The position numbers and the translations under genes were made by a program. Under the pieces are notes generated by a model. That model was not told the DNA's origin. It searched no databases and saw nothing but the letters and a program-made list of their open reading frames with translations. A DNA stretch of 64,000 nucleotides from Peribacillus folii. Its GTDB lineage: Bacteria > Bacillota > Bacilli > Bacillales > DSM-1321. Location of the stretch: positions 1 through 64,000 of the forward strand of contig NZ_JASJOM010000010.1 in assembly GCF_030271255.1 (NCBI RefSeq), in the 5' to 3' direction. This document shows positions 16,511-25,427 of this stretch, piece after piece. Positions within the stretch are counted from its first letter, which is position 1, and every line of letters starts with the position of its first letter.

Positions 16511-16996
16511 TCATTTCTTAACAAGTTCTGAAATAATGGCAGTAATACGCCCGCGATTGTAGCGCTGAACAACGATAATGGGAAGGTTGAATACAAACGC
16601 ATACAGGATCATCACCCAGCCCGCCCATACAGGATTCCACAAGAAGAACAACGGAGCAGGCAGTATGGAGAGCCAGTGTGTGAATTCCGCCCGTTTTGTT
16701 TCCGCAGCAAAGATCGTCAAATCCCTCAACCCGATGCCATGTAACCCCTTTTTACTGTAACCCTTTTTAAGGAATAGCGTGCCGTCTATAATATAGCCTT
16801 TCCATTTTTTCACTCGGAATAAACGCTGCCACAATTGTCCGGATTTTTCCCAAGCGAAACTCCGAAACCAAAATTGATCTCTTAGAAACCATACCAATGG
16901 CAGTTTCAAACAAATGGCAGAAATGGACAGATGAAAAAAGGGCCATGCAAACATGTCGATGATGATGATCCAATGGATAGGTAATGAAACAATCAT
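16511..16996 (-). CDS. crtO: Glycosyl-4,4'-diaponeurosporenoate acyltransferase (CrtO-like)
   Basis: A 161-residue small membrane protein matching staphylococcal CrtO, which acylates the glycosylated carotenoid acid to give staphyloxanthin. Signatures: LWQRLFRVKKWKGYIIDG in the middle and ETKRAEFTHWLSILPAPLF plus FNLPIIVVQRYNRGRI at the end. Hydrophobic N-terminal and C-terminal segments. Start at 16996 (MIVSLPIHW) with GAGGGGA at good spacing; the open frame continues upstream without an SD. Part of the crt operon. Confidence 0.85.
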   Translation of the reverse strand: MIVSLPIHWIIIIDMFAWPFFHLSISAICLKLPLVWFLRDQFWFRSFAWEKSGQLWQRLFRVKKWKGYIIDGTLFLKKGYSKKGLHGIGLRDLTIFAAETKRAEFTHWLSILPAPLFFLWNPVWAGWVMILYAFVFNLPIIVVQRYNRGRITAIISELVKK

Positions 16997-17054
16997 GATA
17001 ATTCCCCTCATTTTTTTATGCTTCACAGGTAACATCGTGTTCTATGAATTCTAA

Positions 17055-18452
17055 TTACAACAGCCACTTTCTTAACTTCTTCAAGAATTTCATATTTCTA
17101 TCGGAATAAGGCGGGAATTTCCCTTGAAAATGGATGAAATGATAGGCTTTGTAATTTGTTTTGTCATAACTGAAGGCTAAAAAACCAGCCTTTCCATGAT
17201 AAGCACCGTATCCGCTTCTTCCAGCCCCTCCAAATGCGACATGGGGATTCGCGGCATGATGTATCACTTGATTGACGCTAATGGTCGGTGACTTCATATA
17301 TTCCATGAACAGCAGGATTTGTTTGTTATCTTTACTGAAAATATAGCCTGTAAGTGCATCACGTTGAATCCTATCACTGGATAATAATGTTCTTAAATCT
17401 GTATATGGAATGACAGGAAGTACCGGGCCGAATATCTCTTCCTGAATGATAGAACTCCCCGGTTTCAAATTCACAACCACCGTTGGTTCGATGAACCGAT
17501 CGTTTCTATCATACTTCCCGCCATGCCAGACATCACCTTTCCCGATAAAATCAACCACCTTTTGGAAATGTGCATCGTTACAAATCCTACCATAATCATC
17601 GCTTTCCTGGGGTCGATCTCCGTAGAAAGCTGAAAGCGAAGCCGATATTTCAGAAAGTGTTTTTTCGTAAATGGACTGATGGACATACAGTGTGTCCGGC
17701 GCAATACACGTTTGCCCCGCATTAAGAAACTTACCCCAGACGATTTGCTGGATTGCCGCTTTTGAAAAGCCCGTTTCATCCAAGATACAGGGGTTTTTGC
17801 CGCCGAGTTCCAGTATCACCGGTGTGAGTTGATTGGCCGCCTGCCGCGCTACCGCTTTTCCTGTCTGCTGACTGCCTGTGAAAAAAATCAGGTCAAAAGG
17901 TGAAGAAGTCAATAGGCTGGCGGTCTGAGCATCTCCTGTAACAACTGTTAATTGTTCGGGAGGAAATACGTGATTAATGACCTCTCTAAGCAGTTCACCA
18001 GTTGCAGGTGCATGTTCAGACGGCTTGATCACACAGCGGTTTCCGCTGGCTATCGCTCCGATGGCAGGCATCAATGCAAGCTGAAGCGGATAATTCCACG
18101 AACTAATGATGAGTATACTCCCGTATGGATGCCTCTTTCTTTTGATCGCTTCCACATATCCAAGTTTTAGATGCCTGGACCGAATGGGCCGGATCCATTT
18201 TGCTAAATGCTTGCATACGTAATCGATTTCATTTAATAAAACCGTAATTTCAGAAGAAAGGGTTTCGAATGGCGGTCTTCCCAAATCTGAATGAATGGCT
18301 TGAATAAATGCAGTTTCATTCTCCAAAAGAATGGTCTTCAGCTGCAATAGCTTTTTTTTACGCGTTTCAATTGAAAGATCGGCACTGGAAAATAGATCCT
18401 CTCTCTGCCTTTCCGGTAATGTCTTTAGAAAATGACCGTCATTGTCAGGCAT
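17055..18452 (-). CDS. aldH: Aldehyde dehydrogenase, probable 4,4'-diaponeurosporenal dehydrogenase
   Basis: An NAD(P)-dependent aldehyde dehydrogenase of about 465 aa with the catalytic Cys in LNAGQTCIAPD and general-base Glu in ILELGGKNP; C-terminal hydrophobic/basic tail as in class 3-type membrane-associated ALDHs. Its position between crtP and crtO implies that it oxidises the terminal aldehyde made by CrtP to the acid that CrtQ glycosylates. In S. aureus this enzyme is encoded away from the crt operon. ATG at 18452 overlaps the crtP stop (ATGCCTGA) with AGAGGG 9 bases upstream. Substrate is inferred from context. Confidence 0.8.
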   Translation of the reverse strand: MPDNDGHFLKTLPERQREDLFSSADLSIETRKKKLLQLKTILLENETAFIQAIHSDLGRPPFETLSSEITVLLNEIDYVCKHLAKWIRPIRSRHLKLGYVEAIKRKRHPYGSILIISSWNYPLQLALMPAIGAIASGNRCVIKPSEHAPATGELLREVINHVFPPEQLTVVTGDAQTASLLTSSPFDLIFFTGSQQTGKAVARQAANQLTPVILELGGKNPCILDETGFSKAAIQQIVWGKFLNAGQTCIAPDTLYVHQSIYEKTLSEISASLSAFYGDRPQESDDYGRICNDAHFQKVVDFIGKGDVWHGGKYDRNDRFIEPTVVVNLKPGSSIIQEEIFGPVLPVIPYTDLRTLLSSDRIQRDALTGYIFSKDNKQILLFMEYMKSPTISVNQVIHHAANPHVAFGGAGRSGYGAYHGKAGFLAFSYDKTNYKAYHFIHFQGKFPPYSDRNMKFLKKLRKWLL

Positions 18453-19941
18453 TGGATACATCCCTCTGAACAATTTTCTCGCTTACAAGCTGACCACTTA
18501 AGGTAACCATTGGCATTCCGCCGCCAGGGTTTACCGTTCCACCGACAAAATATAGATTGTCGTAGAGTTCACTCTGTTTCGGATGCTTAAATCCTTTATT
18601 CTTCATGCGGTCTGACACCGTTCCATAAATCGCACCGCGGTCGGAGCCATACACCCTCCTGATATCTTCCGGTGTCCATACATCCTTTGTGACTATATTA
18701 TCCCGTAAGTCATGCAGGCCCATTTTTTCCAATTTGATCAAAACCCGCTCAGAGAATTGTTCATAGTCCTGCTGTGTATAAGGTTGTTGATCTCGAATAT
18801 AGGGAATATGGGGCAGTACTTTTATATTTTCATATCCTGCAGGAGCTTGTGTCGGATCCGTCTTATTGACATTGACCAAATAAATGACCGGATCGTCAGG
18901 CAGCTCATGACGATGGAAGATCGAATGCATTTGCTGCTTCATATCTTCTGCGAAAAAGAAATTATGATGGCGCAGCTGCGGATAGCTCTTTTTCACTCCC
19001 AAATGCATCACGAGGCCGGAACTGGCCGGCTCGAATTTTTTTTTCAGTTTTTTCACATAATGGCTGTCTTCTTCCAGTAAACGTTCGTAAACCGGTATGA
19101 CTTCCATATTGGATACAAAATAATCTGCTGTTAGTTTTGTACCGTCTTCCAAAACAGCTCCGTTAATTTTCCCATTCTCTTTTTCAAGTTTTACGATCTG
19201 CTTTCCTAGGTGGAAGGTAACACCCACTTCCTCAGCCAGCTTCACCAGGCCACTGGAAAGATTGTGTAAGCCGCCGGGTATATACCAGACACCCTGATCA
19301 TGCTGCATGTAGATCATCATATTCAATACGGCCGGTGCATCGTAAGGGGACGAACCCACGTACTTGATAAAATAGGAGAGCATCACACGGAGCTCCTCAT
19401 TACTGATCCGTTTATTAATGGCTCCATGAACCGTAGAAAACAGATCGAAGTTCCTCAAAGCGGTGAACAATCCGGTATGTTTCATGATTTGTCTCGTCGT
19501 ATCAACGCCATGCTGAAAATAGGTTTTATCCGTCATATCATAAAGTCTTTTCGAATAGTGGAGCAGATTTTGATATTCTCGCATATCACTTTCATTCAGG
19601 GCTGAGTTCTTCTCTTGCATTTCGTTTAAATCTTCATATAAGTCAATGACATTTCCACCAGGGAAAAAGGAGCGCCATTGATGATCCAGCTTTTCAATCG
19701 GGACGTAATCCTTCATGGATTTTCCACTCGCGGAAAATAATCGTTCAAAAATCCGAGGCATCGTCAGGATGGATGGGCCGAGATCAAAACCAAAACCATC
19801 TTGATCCAGCCTGTTCAATTTTCCTCCAATGTGGTTGTTTTTCTCATATAAGGAGACATCGTATCCTGCTTGCGCGAGTGAAATGGCAGCTGACAGTCCA
19901 CCGAGTCCGCCTCCGATGATGATCACGGTTTTATTTTTCAA
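18445..19941 (-). CDS. crtP: 4,4'-diaponeurosporene oxidase CrtP
   Basis: An FAD-dependent carotenoid oxygenase of the phytoene-desaturase fold that oxidises the terminal methyl group of diaponeurosporene. FAD motif IIIGGGLGGLSAAISLAQAGY; CrtP hallmarks DGFGFDLGPSILTMPRIFE, MLSYFIKYVGSSPYDAPAVL, EPASSGLVMHLGV, HHNFFF and FVGGTVNPGGGMPMVTLSGQ, very close to S. aureus CrtP. Start uncertain. I prefer TTG at 19941 (MKNKTVIII, the same length before GGGLGG as staphylococcal CrtP), inside the end of crtM. ATG at 19953 abuts the SD GGAAGGAG. Confidence 0.88.
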   Translation of the reverse strand: MKNKTVIIIGGGLGGLSAAISLAQAGYDVSLYEKNNHIGGKLNRLDQDGFGFDLGPSILTMPRIFERLFSASGKSMKDYVPIEKLDHQWRSFFPGGNVIDLYEDLNEMQEKNSALNESDMREYQNLLHYSKRLYDMTDKTYFQHGVDTTRQIMKHTGLFTALRNFDLFSTVHGAINKRISNEELRVMLSYFIKYVGSSPYDAPAVLNMMIYMQHDQGVWYIPGGLHNLSSGLVKLAEEVGVTFHLGKQIVKLEKENGKINGAVLEDGTKLTADYFVSNMEVIPVYERLLEEDSHYVKKLKKKFEPASSGLVMHLGVKKSYPQLRHHNFFFAEDMKQQMHSIFHRHELPDDPVIYLVNVNKTDPTQAPAGYENIKVLPHIPYIRDQQPYTQQDYEQFSERVLIKLEKMGLHDLRDNIVTKDVWTPEDIRRVYGSDRGAIYGTVSDRMKNKGFKHPKQSELYDNLYFVGGTVNPGGGMPMVTLSGQLVSEKIVQRDVSNA

Positions 19942-20827
19942 CTGTAAATGCATCTCCTTCCCACAAACCAAAGACGTTGTTGGCTGCAACATTGATTTGG
20001 GCCATTTTTTCTTTTGTAACATAGTTTCGTTTGGTTAGACACTGATATTCATTGTTTCGCACAGCATCAAGTATGCCTCTGTAAATGTGAGCAGACAGAT
20101 AGACCGGTATGCGGCTATCTGTATCCAACAGCTCGATGTTGAACAAGAACTTGCTATATAGTGATTCAGCTCGAGCTGCAAGTTTTTCCCATAGTTCGAT
20201 GAAATTTTCATTGATCGTGCCGTTATCTAAATCATGCTGTGAATAGTGGACATGAGTTAGTTCTTCTTCGGGTAGATAGATGCGATTTTTCTCACGGTAA
20301 TCTTCTCCAATATCTCGCAGGATATTCGTTAGTTGCATGGCAACGCCAAGACTTATCACTGATGAATGCAAATCCGCAGAAGATCTCGAAGCGATGACAG
20401 GAACAAGCATTAAACCAACGGACCCAGCTACATAGTAACTGTACCTTTCCAGTTCATCCATTGTTTTCGGGGGTGTAAATGTCAAATCCAAGGATTGCCC
20501 AGTCAGCTGGTCATAAAATGGGCTGATATCCATATCATACGTATTGAATACATGCCTGAGTGCGCGCCATAGTGGCTTATCCAATTCCTCATGTTCGTTG
20601 AACAAATCAAGTTCCTTCTTTAATTGTCTCAGCAACTGAACCTTTTTCTTGGATGACTGGCTTCCATCTGCACACTCATCTGCGGTTCTGCAAAATGCAT
20701 AGATGGCATAAACGGCTTTTGCTTTTTCACTAGGGAGTTGTGAAAAGGCATAGTAAAAGACTTTGGAATGTTTCTTTATGATCTTTTCACAATAATCAAA
20801 ATCCGCTTGCCTTTGCTCTTTATCCAT
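19931..20827 (-). CDS. crtM: Dehydrosqualene (4,4'-diapophytoene) synthase CrtM
   Basis: Condenses two farnesyl diphosphates into the C30 precursor dehydrosqualene. All-alpha prenyl synthase fold, 298 aa. The first acidic motif is AFCRTADECADG (D-E-C-A-D, residues about 50-54, where S. aureus has DDSID). The second is NILRDIGEDYREKNRIYLP. Start at the ATG of 20827 with AAGGAG 6 bases upstream; an ATG at 20833 overlaps the SD. First gene of the six-gene crt operon, downstream of a sigma-A promoter. Confidence 0.9.
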   Translation of the reverse strand: MDKEQRQADFDYCEKIIKKHSKVFYYAFSQLPSEKAKAVYAIYAFCRTADECADGSQSSKKKVQLLRQLKKELDLFNEHEELDKPLWRALRHVFNTYDMDISPFYDQLTGQSLDLTFTPPKTMDELERYSYYVAGSVGLMLVPVIASRSSADLHSSVISLGVAMQLTNILRDIGEDYREKNRIYLPEEELTHVHYSQHDLDNGTINENFIELWEKLAARAESLYSKFLFNIELLDTDSRIPVYLSAHIYRGILDAVRNNEYQCLTKRNYVTKEKMAQINVAANNVFGLWEGDAFTVEK

Positions 20828-20865
20828 ATCCATCTCCTTCTGATCTAATTGCAGATCATTGAAAT

Positions 20866-20893
20866 ATAATAAAGCGCCGATTTACTGCTACAA
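20866..20893 (-). promoter_or_regulatory. Putative sigma-A promoter of the crt operon
   Basis: On the minus strand TTGTAG, 16 bases, TATTAT, about 40 bases before crtM. A 6-bp inverted repeat TGATCT-N6-AGATCA (20841-20858) lies between this promoter and the SD and could be an operator. Confidence 0.5.
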
Positions 20894-20991
20894 ATCTGTA
20901 ACCTTAGAACTTATTTTAAATCCTGGTTCCTCCAAAAAAAAACTTGAATGTGCTGAACATACATTATGTAAGGAAGGAATAACGGAGGATT

Positions 20992-21879
20992 TCAATTTTC
21001 ATAGGATTCCACCACTTCTTTGATTTTCCATGCAATCAATTGCCAAGCCTCTTCAGCTCGTTCTTTTGGGCCTAGATGGGTAAAAGCATGAGAGCAGTCT
21101 TTGAATAGCTCATCTTGAACGTTTATCCCTGCTGCTTTTAATTTCTCTGCGTAGCATTCGGCTTCTGGTCTAAAGGCGTCGTACTCCGCTATGAGGATAA
21201 GGGCGGAAGCTAAGCGGTCACTGATCTCGGCACGAACAGGGGAAGCATAGGGATGCCCCGCTAGTTCTTTGTCTGGCAGGTAACACATATTTATAAAATG
21301 GGCAACTTGAGGGTAGCGGGAACGCCACTTATCTCGTTCTGGTTTATCTGCATGCGGGGTGACAAAATCCAGCATCGGGCAGGATAGCACTTGGAGCAGC
21401 GGCTGCTTGTCCCCTTTCTCATCAAGGTAGAGACAGAGTGCTGCTGCGATATTTGCACCTGAACTTTGTCCGCCGATCATGATTTTTCCCGCATCAATCT
21501 TCAAATCATCGGCTCTTCCCTTGACCCATTGAATAATGTCATAGCCCTGTTCGATCGGTTTGGGAAACGGGTATTCCGGTGCTTTCGCATAATCGACATT
21601 AAGAACGACACACTCTGCCTGATTGGACAAGAAGCGGCAATAAGGATCATCCATCTCCTTTTCATTCATTATGAACGCTCCACCATGGAAATTGATGTAC
21701 ACAGGGAGCTTTTCCTGTTTTGCTTCCAAAGGATAATATAAAGATAGATAAGTACGTTGAACAGATGTCTCAACTAGCACATTTTTTTTCATTTTTACTT
21801 GCTGCAGTGGAATCATAGGTGTTTTCTTTGCTTCATTGGGGAGGAGACGCAGTAATTTTGCAGTAATTGTAGTGAACAT
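20992..21879 (-). CDS. Alpha/beta hydrolase, hormone-sensitive-lipase family esterase
   Basis: A 295-residue esterase of the HSL/acetyl-esterase family. Oxyanion-hole motif VYINFHGGAF at about residue 62, nucleophile elbow GGQSSGAN (family form GDSAG; here Gln and Ser replace Asp and Ala), Asp in IAEYDAFRPE and His in DCSHAFTHLG complete the triad. Carboxyl ester substrate unknown. It lies 165 bases upstream of crtM on the same strand but behind its own spacer and the crt promoter, so a link to carotenoid esters is only a guess from position. Confidence 0.8.
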   Translation of the reverse strand: MFTTITAKLLRLLPNEAKKTPMIPLQQVKMKKNVLVETSVQRTYLSLYYPLEAKQEKLPVYINFHGGAFIMNEKEMDDPYCRFLSNQAECVVLNVDYAKAPEYPFPKPIEQGYDIIQWVKGRADDLKIDAGKIMIGGQSSGANIAAALCLYLDEKGDKQPLLQVLSCPMLDFVTPHADKPERDKWRSRYPQVAHFINMCYLPDKELAGHPYASPVRAEISDRLASALILIAEYDAFRPEAECYAEKLKAAGINVQDELFKDCSHAFTHLGPKERAEEAWQLIAWKIKEVVESYEN

Positions 21880-22179
21880 CGTGTAACCTCACTTTTTTTA
21901 ACATTATAGCTGGAATGCAACGTATCTATACTCCCCCCTTCGTGTCCCCTACACATGATTTTTAATGTTCATCATGCCACTTAACTAACTATTCCACAGA
22001 AAGAGGCGTAACCCTGCTTAGTTGTTCTTCTGTTTATCGCCTTTTCTTAACGACAATTCCAGCTCGTTTTCCTTTTCATGCACTTTCATTGTGTTCTGGT
22101 ACAAGGGAGACCCATGAACATAACCTGGCTGCATTCTTTCTTACATAAAGTGGAATGCAACCGCGACAATCCTGGGGAA

Positions 22180-22290
22180 AAGCGGTTTAAATGGAGGCTC
22201 ACCGACCGCCTCTGTAAAGCCAAGTGCCTGCAGTACAACGACACGGTCGATGTACACCCATCAAAACTGCGGGTAATCTGAATCCCATTT
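22180..22290. repeat. Bacillus-type interspersed repeat, degenerate copy 2
   Basis: Shares with 6010-6217 the words GGAGGCTC, CGACCGCCTCTGTAA and AAGTGCCTG in the same order and spacing, with decay elsewhere. It lies in the 568-base gap between the esterase and the second yihY gene; I see no gene or terminator in the rest of that gap (21880-22448). Confidence 0.55.
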
Positions 22291-22448
22291 TCAGTGCAAT
22301 GGAAATTAACGGACAATCCCTAACCAGGAAAAATCATATACCGTTCAGATAAAACATAGAATTTTTTTAATAAAGGGATTAACTTTCCGCAGCAAAGGGA
22401 AAAGAAAGAAACAAATAAACTAAGTAACTTGTCAGGAGTGACGCCCGG

Positions 22449-23315
22449 ATGGATAAATCGATAAAATTCTCTAAAAAACTCATGAAAGAAATAAAGGAAG
22501 ATCGTGTCACAGGACTGGCAGCAGAACAAGCATATTACTATTTACTTGCACTATTTCCATTGCTCATATTACTGCTGTCCATATTGCCTTACTTGAATAT
22601 TGATATTCAAACGGCGCTGGATACGCTCAAGACCTTCATGCCTGCGGAAACGATGGAAGTCATCGAGAAAAATATCATCAATATATTGAGTGAAAGGAAT
22701 GGCGGTTTACTGACGTTCGGTTTCCTCGGAACCATATGGTCCGCTTCAAACGGGATGAATGCGTTCATCCATTCCATGAATATCGCTTATGATGTTGAAG
22801 AAACAAGAAATTTCATTAAAGCTCGCTTCATTTCCATTGCCTTAACATTAGGCTTGGTTGTGGCATTCATCGTTATGCTCGGTCTTCCCGTCTTCGGTAA
22901 AGTCCTCATCGATTTATTACAGCAGGTCATTCCAATCGCGGATGAAATGCAAATCTTATTCAGCTTATTACGCTGGGTCATAGCGGTAGTGGTCATCTCG
23001 CTCGTGCTTACCTTCTTATATCGCTTTGCCCCGAATAAGAGCTTTTCGTTTATACATGTACTCCCTGGAGCAGTGACGGCAACTGTACTTTGGCTAGCGA
23101 TCTCGCTAGGATTTTCCTTCTATGTCAGTAACTTTGCCAACTATTCCTCCACCTACGGAAGTTTGGGAGGAGTCATCATCTTGATGCTGTGGCTGTATTT
23201 AAGCGGCCTGATCTTTGTCGTCGGAGGAGAAATCAATGCGATCTTGCATCATCAGAAAAACATACCGAACAAAAAGTCACGTACGCTTGTACACCCTGTC
23301 CCGCTTAAAAGGTGA
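22449..23315 (+). CDS. YihY/BrkB-family membrane protein, second paralogue
   Basis: 288 aa, about six membrane helices, same family as 520-1359. Shared landmarks are RVTGLAAEQAYYYLLALFPLLI, TFGFLGTIWSASNGMNAFI, PNKSFSFIHVLPGAV and NYSSTYGSLGGVIILMLWLYLSG. The C-terminus carries a short basic tail. Function unknown; the E. coli homologue was once called ribonuclease BN in error. ATG with AGGAGTGA upstream. Monocistronic, converging on nrnB. Confidence 0.85.
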   Translation: MDKSIKFSKKLMKEIKEDRVTGLAAEQAYYYLLALFPLLILLLSILPYLNIDIQTALDTLKTFMPAETMEVIEKNIINILSERNGGLLTFGFLGTIWSASNGMNAFIHSMNIAYDVEETRNFIKARFISIALTLGLVVAFIVMLGLPVFGKVLIDLLQQVIPIADEMQILFSLLRWVIAVVVISLVLTFLYRFAPNKSFSFIHVLPGAVTATVLWLAISLGFSFYVSNFANYSSTYGSLGGVIILMLWLYLSGLIFVVGGEINAILHHQKNIPNKKSRTLVHPVPLKR

Positions 23316-23327
23316 ACAAAAAACAAG

Positions 23328-23362
23328 AAAAAGCGGCTGTCCTGATCGGACAGCCGCTTTTT
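23328..23362. terminator. Bidirectional terminator between yihY2 and nrnB
   Basis: Perfect 15-bp stem AAAAAGCGGCTGTCC / GGACAGCCGCTTTTT with 5-base loop, T-runs on both strands. Confidence 0.9.
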
Positions 23363-23365
23363 CAT

Positions 23366-24532
23366 TCAACCTTTATTGACGAACTCTTCATACCTTTCAT
23401 CATGGGCCAGCCATGCCGCGTATTTCCGCTTCATGTATTTTTCCGCTTCGCCAAACGTATCAAACGTTTTTTTCTGTTGTTTACCGTTAATTTCAACAAT
23501 CCATTCCTCTTCTTCGTCTTCATAGATGAATATGTCCTGTTTCTCCCTCGTTGAATAGAGGCAGCCTTCTGGGGAATCTTTTACATTCAATTGGTTTTTA
23601 TTGGCATCACGCTTCAGCGGCTCGGCAAAGAATGTCTTCTCGACGAACTGACTGTATGCCTTCTCGGACATCGTGCAGCCGGCGGCTTTTTGGTGCCCGC
23701 CTCCATCGTACTTTCCGGCAACCTCTGAAACATCTATGTCATCATGAATGGTCCGGAAGCTGATTCTTTTACTGCCGACCATCAAGATTGCGATATAATC
23801 CAAATGGGAGAACTCCTTCGATAATTCATTTCCCAATTCCGAATGATATGATTCGGCATGGACCACCCCGGCAGTATGAGGACCGACTGTTGCTTGATAA
23901 ACTTCTCTTTTCTTCCTGTTTATGTAACGCTCCACCCTGCTCTCTTCCACTTTCAGAAGCGTTTGCTCCACTTCATCAAAGGAGAAGCTTGCGCCAGTGG
24001 ACAGCTTTTGAGCGATTTTCATCTCGAATTCCTCGATCGGAATCATGAAGAATAAATCATTTAAACGTTTTGCCGTTGCATTTTTATTAACTTCCCATTC
24101 CCATGTGTCATATTGGCGGACCAATTCAACGAATTCCGCTACGATGCTTGAAGGCTCCAGCAAATCGTTTTCAATTGCATACTGATAAAACAATGAAGTC
24201 GCCGCTGTCTGTTTACCATCTTCCTGCTCGACCGTAACGGATGCCCAATCATGTTCGTTCAAGTGCAGCGCTGACTTATGATGATCTATGAGCAGTGCTT
24301 TACCTCCATCTTCAACAAATTGCGAAATCAGCTTTTCGTTATCTTCATCAACCGAAAGATCGGTAACAATCAAAGTATCCTCGATTTTTGCCTGCTCCAG
24401 AAATGCTCCCACGTTCTGGTTAAGCCGGCCGATCGAATTATAACTAACCACTACATCTTCTCCGAATGCCAGCTTTGCCACAATGCCGCACCCTACTCCA
24501 TCTAAATCATTATGTGTAAAGAGATGGTACAC
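23366..24532 (-). CDS. nrnB: DHH-family oligoribonuclease NrnB
   Basis: A DHH/DHHA1 phosphoesterase of 388 aa. Motifs: FTHNDLDGVGCG (metal-binding Asp pair), VTDLSVDE, LLIDHHKSAL (DHH) and the DHHA1 segment YDGGGHQKAAG. Overall sequence matches B. subtilis NrnB (YngD), which degrades short RNA oligonucleotides. GTG start with AGGAGGGG 5 bases upstream. The 370 bases upstream to ribH contain only the ribH terminator and A/T-rich spacer. Confidence 0.88.
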   Translation of the reverse strand: MYHLFTHNDLDGVGCGIVAKLAFGEDVVVSYNSIGRLNQNVGAFLEQAKIEDTLIVTDLSVDEDNEKLISQFVEDGGKALLIDHHKSALHLNEHDWASVTVEQEDGKQTAATSLFYQYAIENDLLEPSSIVAEFVELVRQYDTWEWEVNKNATAKRLNDLFFMIPIEEFEMKIAQKLSTGASFSFDEVEQTLLKVEESRVERYINRKKREVYQATVGPHTAGVVHAESYHSELGNELSKEFSHLDYIAILMVGSKRISFRTIHDDIDVSEVAGKYDGGGHQKAAGCTMSEKAYSQFVEKTFFAEPLKRDANKNQLNVKDSPEGCLYSTREKQDIFIYEDEEEEWIVEINGKQQKKTFDTFGEAEKYMKRKYAAWLAHDERYEEFVNKG

Positions 24533-24860
24533 ACAAACCCCTCCTAATAACTAATAAATTTACTTTTCCCTAAAGAAATGAATTTCACTTGCAATCTTTA
24601 CAATTGTAGCATAATCACCTTGCCTATTTTATCATGCTTTCAGTAACCTAATGCTTTTGCACATTTTTTATTTCCCTTTCCATTCCACGGTAATTTTCTT
24701 CAGAAGAGAAACAGAATAACCTTCGCTTCCTTGTGACATAAGATTAAGACCCAAACATTCATCTGAAATCAGCTAGGGGCTTTGCCCGATGAAGAGAATG
24801 CAGCACGGCTGAATGTAGTTACCGCGAGCGAAATGGCTTCCATCCTAAAAATGCACATAG

Positions 24861-24892
24861 AAAAACCGCAGGAATATTCTCCCTGCGGCTTT
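24861..24892 (-). terminator. Terminator of the rib operon
   Basis: Stem AAGCCGCAGGG/CCTGCGGTTT followed by T5 on the minus strand, 12 bases after the ribH stop. Confidence 0.8.
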
Positions 24893-24904
24893 CCTGAAAC
24901 AAAA

Positions 24905-25375
24905 TTATTGCTCAATCAGCTTTCCAAGGTTAGCCATTTCAATCGCACTTACGGCCGCTTCATAGCCTTTGTTGCCAGATTTAGTTCCGGCACGTTCAAT
25001 GGCTTGCTCGATACTCTCGGTCGTAAGCAGGCCGAAGATGACCGGTACGCCTGTGTCCAATGATACGGCCGCCATGCCCTTAGCCGCTTCATTGCATACA
25101 TAATCGTAATGGGAGGTCGCACCCCTGATAACCGTCCCAAGTCCGATTACTGCATCATATTTACCTGTATTCACAAGCTTCTTTGCGATTAACGGAAGCT
25201 CGAAAGCACCAGGAACCCAAGCGATGTCCACATCATTCTCATTAACGCCATGACGCTTAAGGCCATCCAATGCCCCGCCCAGAAGCTTGCTTGTAATAAA
25301 TTCATTAAACCTTCCTACAACGATTCCGACTTTCAATCCAGATCCGATTAATTGTGCTTCAATGATGTTCCCCAT
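24905..25375 (-). CDS. ribH: 6,7-dimethyl-8-ribityllumazine synthase RibH
   Basis: Condenses the pyrimidinedione with dihydroxybutanone phosphate to lumazine; forms a large icosahedral capsid in bacilli. 156 aa, with [46 protein letters not shown] (substrate loop and the catalytic His) and [16 protein letters not shown]. Last gene of the ribE-ribB-ribH operon. AGGAGGA before the ATG. Confidence 0.95.
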   Translation of the reverse strand: MGNIIEAQLIGSGLKVGIVVGRFNEFITSKLLGGALDGLKRHGVNENDVDIAWVPGAFELPLIAKKLVNTGKYDAVIGLGTVIRGATSHYDYVCNEAAKGMAAVSLDTGVPVIFGLLTTESIEQAIERAGTKSGNKGYEAAVSAIEMANLGKLIEQ

Positions 25376-25427
25376 GTCCTATTCCTCCTAATTTATAAAA
25401 CCTTTTATTTTTTTCAAGCTTTGAACC

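Noticed and set aside
18445..20022. Longer CrtP with an N-terminal extension
   Set aside because: The extra residues lie within crtM in another frame, have no SD, and exceed the family's normal N-terminus.
22078..22316. Small open frames on both strands in the esterase-yihY spacer
   Set aside because: They overlap the degenerate repeat and lack ribosome binding sites.
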